Shown here one piece after another: positions 58,725 to 64,000 of a stretch of DNA of 64,000 nucleotides. Location: assembly GCF_024584705.1 (NCBI RefSeq), contig NZ_CP097384.1, positions 744,001-808,000 on the forward strand, written 5' to 3'. How positions within the stretch are numbered: the first letter of the stretch is position 1; each line of letters begins with the position of its first letter. The notes beneath the pieces were generated by a model. It was not told the origin of the DNA. It saw nothing but the letters and a program-made list of their open reading frames with translations, and made no database searches. Source of the stretch: Blastopirellula sp. J2-11 (GTDB lineage: Bacteria > Planctomycetota > Planctomycetia > Pirellulales > Pirellulaceae). Both the position numbers and the translations under genes were made by a program.

Positions 58725-59582
58725 CTACGCCGCGCGGCGATAAAGTTGTACGGTGGATGCGTCAAATACAAGCGACGTTATTCGCTTGGCGATGTTCGCC
58801 AGGTCGCCGGCTACCGCCGATTGCGGATAGCGAACGCTAAACGCGTCGCACGAAGCTTGAGCTGCGCCGACTTCTAACGCATGGCGCACGGCGCCGACTC
58901 CAATCGCGGCGGCGCCAGCATGACGCTGACAGACGCGATTAAAGCCTTCGATGATTGGTTCTTCCGGCTGCGCCGCCGATACCCGGTTTAGCAGCAGTCC
59001 AAAGTTCGCTCGCGGCGCCGACTCTAACAAGTGTCGCACCGCCCCGTACCCGGCCGTCAATGAGCTGCGCGCCGAACAAGCGGTGAGAATGAAATGTTCG
59101 GCGCGGCGCCACAAAATCTCGGTGAGCGGAGTAGGGCGGCTGCCGGCGTCGATCAACACGACGTCCGCATGTCGACCCAGACGCTGCAATTGATCGGTCA
59201 AACGCTGTAGCGATGGGGGTTGGATCGCATGGAGCGAGCCGGTTTCGGCAAGCGTCGGCAACACCAAGGCGCCATGGACGCTGGGTAATAATGTTTCGTG
59301 CAAGTCGACTCGCGAATGGGCGAGATCACTAATGGAAGCGACAGCCCCTTGTCCGCATAGCTGCGCCAGTCCGTCGCTCTCGAAATCAAGATCGACGATC
59401 ACCACGCGACGTCCCGATTCTGCGATCGCAGCGCCCACATTCAGGCAAAGCGTCGTCACGCCAACGCAACGCTCAGCGCCGTAGATCACGGCGAGCGGTA
59501 CGTTATGCGTAGTCGCGGATTTCGAGTTTTGACGCGCGAGCATTCGTAGTAACGAAGCCTGGTCAGGAAAGTGACGGTCCAT
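58725..59582 (-). CDS. flhG: FlhG/MinD-like ATPase with degenerate Walker A
   Basis: A 285-residue deviant-Walker ATPase-like protein directly after flhF. It has the MinD-type layout VPLAVIYGAERCVGVTTLCL, VVIVDLDFESDGLAQL (Walker A' partner) and 'ADVVLIDAGSRPTPLTEILW' (Walker B). The P-loop normally reads KGGxGKTT; here it is GAERCVGVTT, lacking both the signature lysine and the lysine before TT. It therefore may not bind or hydrolyse ATP normally. FlhG sets flagellar number by stimulating FlhF GTPase activity. Confidence 0.85.
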   Translation of the reverse strand: MDRHFPDQASLLRMLARQNSKSATTHNVPLAVIYGAERCVGVTTLCLNVGAAIAESGRRVVIVDLDFESDGLAQLCGQGAVASISDLAHSRVDLHETLLPSVHGALVLPTLAETGSLHAIQPPSLQRLTDQLQRLGRHADVVLIDAGSRPTPLTEILWRRAEHFILTACSARSSLTAGYGAVRHLLESAPRANFGLLLNRVSAAQPEEPIIEGFNRVCQRHAGAAAIGVGAVRHALEVGAAQASCDAFSVRYPQSAVAGDLANIAKRITSLVFDASTVQLYRRAA

Positions 59583-59613
59583 AGGGGTCGTAATCGGGAG
59601 TGGCCCAGGGGGG

Positions 59614-60792
59614 TTAAATCAGTTGTTGGGCGAGTTCATCCGCCGCTGCGACGGCGATCGAATGCGGCACGTCTTGCCCGTGCGTGACATAGCTGATCGG
59701 CAGCGTCGTACGGTTGATCAGGTTAAACAGCGCTCCCAGCGTTTCCACTTCATCCAGTTTGGTGGCGATCAACGCCGTGGGGTCAATCGACGCGAAACGG
59801 CGTTCCGCTTCTTGCAGCGAACGATTGCCGGTGGTCGCTGACAGCAGCAAGTAACGAACGTCGGTTTCGGCGGCTCGCAGCACCGATTGCAACTGTTGCA
59901 GTTGCACGGCGTCTCGCGGGCTGCGTCCGGCGGTATCAATAAAAATGCGATCGCAACCAGCCAAATGATCGACGGCGTCGCGCATCTCGCTGGGAGACGA
60001 AACGACCTGCATCGGCAGATCCATGATCTCGGCGTAGGCCTGCAGTTGATCGACCGCGGCGATCCGATAGGTGTCAATCGTGATCAGACCGACGCGCAGC
60101 TTTTGCGTAAATTTGGCGCGGGCCGCCAGTTTGGCGATCGTCGTCGTCTTGCCGACGCCGGTCGGACCGACCAACGCAATGCGAAGCGGGCCGCGACGCG
60201 GATCTTCCAAGTCGCTCCCAATCCGAAAGGTCGCGGCGATGATTTGATGCAGTCGCTGGCGCAAATCACGCTCGTGCGTGACGGCGGCGATTTCTTCCAG
60301 GTGATCCGCCAGTTGGGAAGCGATTTGGGGAGCGACTTCCGCCGCGATCAGCTCGTCGTACAAGCGAGCGACGACCGGCGAGTAACTTCGTAGCGAGCCG
60401 CCGGCGTAGTTGGTCAAAGCGTCCAGGATCGATTCGCCCTGATCGTCGACCAGCCCCTCCGCCAAACGTTGCGTGTGATCTTCGGCGTCGGCCGGATGTT
60501 GCGGCGTTTCTGCAGGAGCGTCGGCAGAATGTTCCTGCTCAAAACGCTGCTTGAAGAACTCTTCGTGAATTGGCTGCTTCGTTTCTTCCGTCAGCGCTTC
60601 CATATTGAAGCGGCTCTTCACCGGCACGCTGGCCGAGGCGGCTAGTTCAATTTCGCGACCACCGAACAGGCCCGCGATTCCGCGCCGGGGCGCGAGTCGG
60701 GTATGCAAAACGGCGGCGTCAGGCCCCAGCTCTTTTCGAATGAGCTCGAGCGCTTCCGGCATCGATTTCGCGCGAAATGTTTTGATGTCCAT
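59614..60792 (-). CDS. flhF: Flagellar biosynthesis GTPase FlhF
   Basis: A 392-residue SRP-type GTPase that sets flagellum position. N-terminal basic/charged region (DIKTFRAKSMPEALELIRKE), a variable middle, then the NG domain: IALVGPTGVGKTTTIAKLAA (G1), 'LITIDTYRIAAVDQLQAYAE' (G2/IBD), IFIDTAGRSPRDAVQ (G3) and IATKLDEVETLGALFNL (G4/G5). All motifs are intact, unlike in flhG downstream. It lies eight bases after flhA. Confidence 0.95.
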   Translation of the reverse strand: MDIKTFRAKSMPEALELIRKELGPDAAVLHTRLAPRRGIAGLFGGREIELAASASVPVKSRFNMEALTEETKQPIHEEFFKQRFEQEHSADAPAETPQHPADAEDHTQRLAEGLVDDQGESILDALTNYAGGSLRSYSPVVARLYDELIAAEVAPQIASQLADHLEEIAAVTHERDLRQRLHQIIAATFRIGSDLEDPRRGPLRIALVGPTGVGKTTTIAKLAARAKFTQKLRVGLITIDTYRIAAVDQLQAYAEIMDLPMQVVSSPSEMRDAVDHLAGCDRIFIDTAGRSPRDAVQLQQLQSVLRAAETDVRYLLLSATTGNRSLQEAERRFASIDPTALIATKLDEVETLGALFNLINRTTLPISYVTHGQDVPHSIAVAAADELAQQLI

Positions 60793-60800
60793 GGTGATGT

Positions 60801-62879
60801 CTATTTACCCGGCACGATGTCGCTGATGATGCCGACCGATTCGATCAGCGTATCGCGGGTGACTTCGTTGTGGCTGAGCACAATCAAATCAGGAATGTGA
60901 TTCATGGTGAGTTGTTTGAGTGCAGGGCGAATCTGCGGGTTGACCAGCACGATCGGCGGCTTGCCGACGGCGAGCAGCTTCTCGATTCCGGCGGCGACCG
61001 CACGGCAGGTCAGCTCGATCGCTTGCGGCGACATGCGAGCGTAAGGTCCACGTTCGGTGTCGATGCCGGCGGCGATTCGATCCTGCATCGCCGGATCCAA
61101 CGGCACGACAAACATCTTGTTCTCGCGGTCGCGATACTTGGTGCAAATAGTTCGCGCCAAACGGTGGCGAACAAATTCGGTCAACCAGATCGCGTCTTTG
61201 GTTCGTCCGGCGTGATCGCCGAGCGTTTCTAAGATGATCGCTAGTTGACGAATCGGCACTTCTTCTCGCAGCAGGTTATGCAGCACCGCTTGCACGTCGC
61301 CCAGCTTCATGACGCCGGGGATCAACTCGTCTACAACGGCCGGCGATTCAAGTTTCAAATCGTCCAGCAAATGTTTGGTCGCGTCGCGCGTCAGCAACTC
61401 GTCGGCATGCTTCTTGGCGACTCGCTGCAAGTGCGTGGCCAAGACGGACGACGGTTCTACGATCGTATAGCCGAGCATCTCGGCTTGCGGACGCAAACCA
61501 GGTTCGATCCAGACGGCCGGTTGGTTATAGGCCGGGTCACGCGTCGGCTCGCCGGGCAAGTTGCCTTGCGAGTTGGGACCGGTGATCGCCAGCAGACGAT
61601 CGGGATAGATCGTATTCTCGGCGACGGTATTGTTGGTGATCTTGATGCGGTACTGGTTTTCGTTCAGCCGCATGTTGTCGCGGATGCGCACCTTCGGCAG
61701 GATGATCCCAACTTCGGTGGCGACATTCTGACGAACGCCGGTAACGCGATGCAGCAAATCGCCGCCGCGATCGGGCGCCGCCAGGCGAACCAGCCCGACT
61801 CCCAATTCCATCTCCATCGGATCGATCGAGAGATAGTCCTCGATGCGATCTTCTTTTTTGGCCGCTTTCTCTTGATCTTGTTTCTTGGTTTCGGCCGTCT
61901 TCTTGTCAGCTTCGTCTTGGCGGTCTTGCTTCTTAATGAAGAAGGCGATCCCCAAACAGCCGCCGCACAAGGTCAGCAGGGGGATCGTCGGCAAACCGGT
62001 GAAGACAAGCAGTCCGAGGAACGCGCCGGAGACGATCAAGGCCGGCGGCCGTGACAACAACTGCTGGACGAACTCAAGCGGCAAGTTGGTCTTTTGGCTA
62101 CTACGCGTGACCAGCAAACCAGCCGCCAGCGAAATCAAAAACGCAGGCACTTGGCTGACCAGTCCGTCGCCGATCGTCAGCTTCGTATAAACTTCGGCCG
62201 CTTCGGCCAGGCTCATGCCGGCTTGGAGGCCGATGATGAATCCGCCGACGATATTGATTAACGTAATGATGATGCCGGCGATCGCGTCGCCGCGCACAAA
62301 CTTACTGGCGCCGTCCATCGCCCCAAAAAAGTCGGCCTGCTGCGTGATCTCGCTGCGGCGTGCTTGGGCTTCGTGTTCGTCAATGATCCCGGCGTTCAAG
62401 TCGGCGTCGATCGCCATCTGGCGACCAGGCATGCCGTCCAAGGCGAACCGGGCGGCGACTTCACTGATACGCGTAGCGCCTTTGGTAATCACCATGAACT
62501 GAATCACGATGATGATAATAAAGATAATGATGCCGACTGCTATTTTATCGCCCGCGACAAATTCGCCGAAGCTTTCGATCACGCCGCCGGCCGCGTCCAT
62601 CCCATCTTCGGCCGCTTTGGTCAAAATCAAACGGGTCGTCGCGACGTTCAACACCAAGCGGGCGAGCGTCGTCGCTAACAGCAGCGATGGAAAGACGTTG
62701 AACTCCAGCGGCGTCTGCACATAGATCGTCGTCAGCAGAATGATCACGCCGGCCGTGATATTGGCCGTTAGCAACAAGTTCATGAGCCAATTCGGCAGCG
62801 GCACCAAAATCACCAGCACGCTGGCGATAATGCCGACCGGCAAAATCAGATCTCGAATTCGTTCCAAAGCTGGCAGCAC
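60801..62879 (-). CDS. flhA: Flagellar export gate protein FlhA
   Basis: A 692-residue export-apparatus protein with eight N-terminal membrane helices (e.g. GIIASVLVILVPLPNWLMNL). The FHIPEP signature is present in RISEVAARFALDGMPGRQMA. The charged linker (KKTAETKKQDQEKAAKKEDR) leads to the cytoplasmic domain that docks chaperone-substrate complexes. First gene of the flhA-flhF-flhG-fliA block; its promoter lies in 62880-63146 together with that of the divergent sulfotransferase gene. Confidence 0.96.
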   Translation of the reverse strand: MLPALERIRDLILPVGIIASVLVILVPLPNWLMNLLLTANITAGVIILLTTIYVQTPLEFNVFPSLLLATTLARLVLNVATTRLILTKAAEDGMDAAGGVIESFGEFVAGDKIAVGIIIFIIIIVIQFMVITKGATRISEVAARFALDGMPGRQMAIDADLNAGIIDEHEAQARRSEITQQADFFGAMDGASKFVRGDAIAGIIITLINIVGGFIIGLQAGMSLAEAAEVYTKLTIGDGLVSQVPAFLISLAAGLLVTRSSQKTNLPLEFVQQLLSRPPALIVSGAFLGLLVFTGLPTIPLLTLCGGCLGIAFFIKKQDRQDEADKKTAETKKQDQEKAAKKEDRIEDYLSIDPMEMELGVGLVRLAAPDRGGDLLHRVTGVRQNVATEVGIILPKVRIRDNMRLNENQYRIKITNNTVAENTIYPDRLLAITGPNSQGNLPGEPTRDPAYNQPAVWIEPGLRPQAEMLGYTIVEPSSVLATHLQRVAKKHADELLTRDATKHLLDDLKLESPAVVDELIPGVMKLGDVQAVLHNLLREEVPIRQLAIILETLGDHAGRTKDAIWLTEFVRHRLARTICTKYRDRENKMFVVPLDPAMQDRIAAGIDTERGPYARMSPQAIELTCRAVAAGIEKLLAVGKPPIVLVNPQIRPALKQLTMNHIPDLIVLSHNEVTRDTLIESVGIISDIVPGK

Positions 62880-63146
62880 GTCAATCAGTCAGTCAGTAAA
62901 AGGACAAAGGGAGCGCCGCGGAGCGGGACTCCGCGTGAAGTGGGGCGAAAACTACTGAAATCGGAAGTTCGAGTCCAGGCCGATCAAGCGAGCAAAGTCG
63001 TTGACGCTGCTATGTTTATCGTGTCAATGGCGACTTGCTCGGGAAATTGCCCTGGTCGGTCAGAAATGCCCCCAGCGCGAAAGCAGAAATTTCGGCTAGG
63101 ATAGATGGTTTCCGACTCGCTTCCGCTTGCTGCTTAGGACTGACCG

Positions 63147-64000
63147 TTGACCGATCCCGCCGCGAAACCGCCCCGCAAACAGAAGGCGAACGCCTATCCT
63201 TGGTATAGCCCGCGCATTTGGCATGGGATGCGATTTCGTCCCTGGATGCGGTTGCTAGCGAGACATCGTTTCGCATTGCATCCGCTGCGCATCGGCATGG
63301 CGGTGCTGGTGACGCCGTTCACCATGTTCAACAGTCTGGCCTACCGCGCGCAGCTAGCACTGTACGGCAAGAAAATCGCCGCAGCGACTCCCCATACGCC
63401 GATGGTCTTTATCGTCGGGCACTGGCGCAGCGGAACGACCTTCCTCCATGAGTTGATGTCGCTGGACGAAGCTTATACGTCGCCAACCACCATGCAGTGC
63501 TTTGGCCCCTGCGAGTTTCTGTTGATGGGAGACTTCGTCAGTCGCTGGTTCAATTTCATCATGCCCAGCACGCGACCGATGGACAACATGAAGGTCGGTT
63601 GGAGCAAGCCGCAGGAAGATGAGTTTGCGTTGCTCTCTCTGGGAGCGCCTTCTCCTTACTACCGCATGGCGTTTCCCGACCATCCCGCCGAAGGGACCGA
63701 GTTCTTAGATATGGAAGGAATCGACGAGGCCGATCTCGCCAAGTGGCGTGAAACGCTCGATCTGTTCGTCCGTATGATCACCGTCCAACGCGACAAGCCG
63801 ATCATCCTGAAATCGCCGACGCATACCGGCCGGATCGGTCTCTTGGCGGAGATGTATCCCGACGCCAAGTTCATTCATATTGCCCGCAATCCGCTGGAAG
63901 TCTTTGCCTCGACCGAGCGACTGTGGCAAACGATGGACGAAATTCAGGCGTTCCAACATCCGAAAAACCCCCAGTATCGCCAGTACATCTTTGATTGCTT
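63147..64000 (+). CDS. Sulfotransferase (partial, C-terminus outside window)
   Basis: The first 284 codons start at TTG 63147, eight bases after TAGGA; an ATG further in would remove the family N-terminus. VFIVGHWRSGTTFLHELMSL is the 5'-phosphosulfate loop binding PAPS, and 'KFIHIARNPLEVFAST' is the 3'-phosphate loop. 'PIILKSPTHTGRIGLLAEMY' lies between them. It would transfer sulfate from PAPS to a carbohydrate or lipid acceptor, complementing the sulfatase and cysI in the window. Related planctomycete genes of this kind are common. It is cut by the window end. Confidence 0.9.
   Translation, partial: MTDPAAKPPRKQKANAYPWYSPRIWHGMRFRPWMRLLARHRFALHPLRIGMAVLVTPFTMFNSLAYRAQLALYGKKIAAATPHTPMVFIVGHWRSGTTFLHELMSLDEAYTSPTTMQCFGPCEFLLMGDFVSRWFNFIMPSTRPMDNMKVGWSKPQEDEFALLSLGAPSPYYRMAFPDHPAEGTEFLDMEGIDEADLAKWRETLDLFVRMITVQRDKPIILKSPTHTGRIGLLAEMYPDAKFIHIARNPLEVFASTERLWQTMDEIQAFQHPKNPQYRQYIFDC

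Noticed and set aside
1-64000. CRISPR arrays, tRNA or rRNA genes, prophage or toxin-antitoxin pairs
   Set aside because: No regularly spaced direct repeats, cloverleaf-like sequences, rRNA-like stretches or phage structural genes were seen.

Overview
The window looks like a chromosomal segment of a marine-type planctomycete (order Pirellulales; Blastopirellula/Rhodopirellula-like). The basis is gene content typical of that group: a DUF1559 pseudopilin-like protein paired with a small lipoprotein, an SHD1-domain secreted protein, a Tat-exported sugar-phosphate isomerase-like protein, a CxPSR sulfatase, a DUF2617 protein, two subunits of the tetrahydromethanopterin C1 enzyme formyltransferase/hydrolase (fhcA, fhcC), lpxB and flagellar export genes. 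Base composition is moderately GC-rich and even. I saw no rRNA, tRNA, CRISPR array or intact insertion sequence. The genus is an inference.

Layout. 1-7.2 kb: PfpI-like fragment, YceH regulator, zinc-ribbon protein, lipoprotein plus DUF1559 protein, metF with a GlmU-like nucleotidyltransferase, and a diguanylate cyclase. 7.2-13.7 kb: a repeat island, an orphan ExbD-like periplasmic domain, a Tat-exported TIM-barrel protein, a small TPR-like protein, inositol-3-phosphate synthase and an aromatic/aspartate aminotransferase. 13.7-19.8 kb: a second repeat island, DinB-like protein, mobA divergent from fhcC, then a run of small stress-type genes (Rho_N-like gene with an in-frame TGA at codon 5, CxxC protein, DUF892 ferritin-like, lipoprotein, DUF3309, DUF2383-like, MgtC). 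19.8-30.3 kb: sulfite reductase, folD, a third repeat island, sulfatase, two RNA methyltransferases, PDZ protein, aldo/keto reductase and a Na+/Ca2+ exchanger overlapping it tail to tail. 30.6-41 kb: small membrane and unknown proteins, a metallopeptidase, pyrE, a BFD-like ferredoxin, a STAS protein, LOG-family protein, DUF2617, CPBP protease, HhH-GPD glycosylase, lpxB and a GT2 glycosyltransferase. 41-55 kb: trpB-trpA-fhcA operon, fpg, a RepA-like ATPase, SHD1 protein, IS110 remnant, tail-specific protease, FHA-GAF-AAA+-Fis sigma54 activator overlapping an alpha/beta hydrolase. 55-63 kb: CHASE-type histidine kinase, then flhA-flhF-flhG-(membrane protein)-fliA in one direction. 63.1-64 kb: the start of a sulfotransferase.

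Functionally, metF, folD, fhcA and fhcC are spread through the window and together cover parts of folate- and methanopterin-linked one-carbon metabolism. mobA beside fhcC fits the molybdopterin need of the formyl-transfer complex. The flagellar block carries the export gate (flhA), the placement GTPase (flhF), its ATPase partner (flhG, with a degenerate Walker A) and the flagellar sigma factor (fliA).

The most unusual feature is not a gene. About ten intergenic islands are built from a small set of repeat modules (called A to F here, 40-240 bp). Many have terminal inverted repeats or long hairpins, and adjoining modules meet exactly at CTAG tetranucleotides. They nest in one another, supply stop codons to two genes and abut the start codon of mgtC. 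I read them as non-autonomous mobile palindromic elements. No mobilising enzyme is visible in the window.
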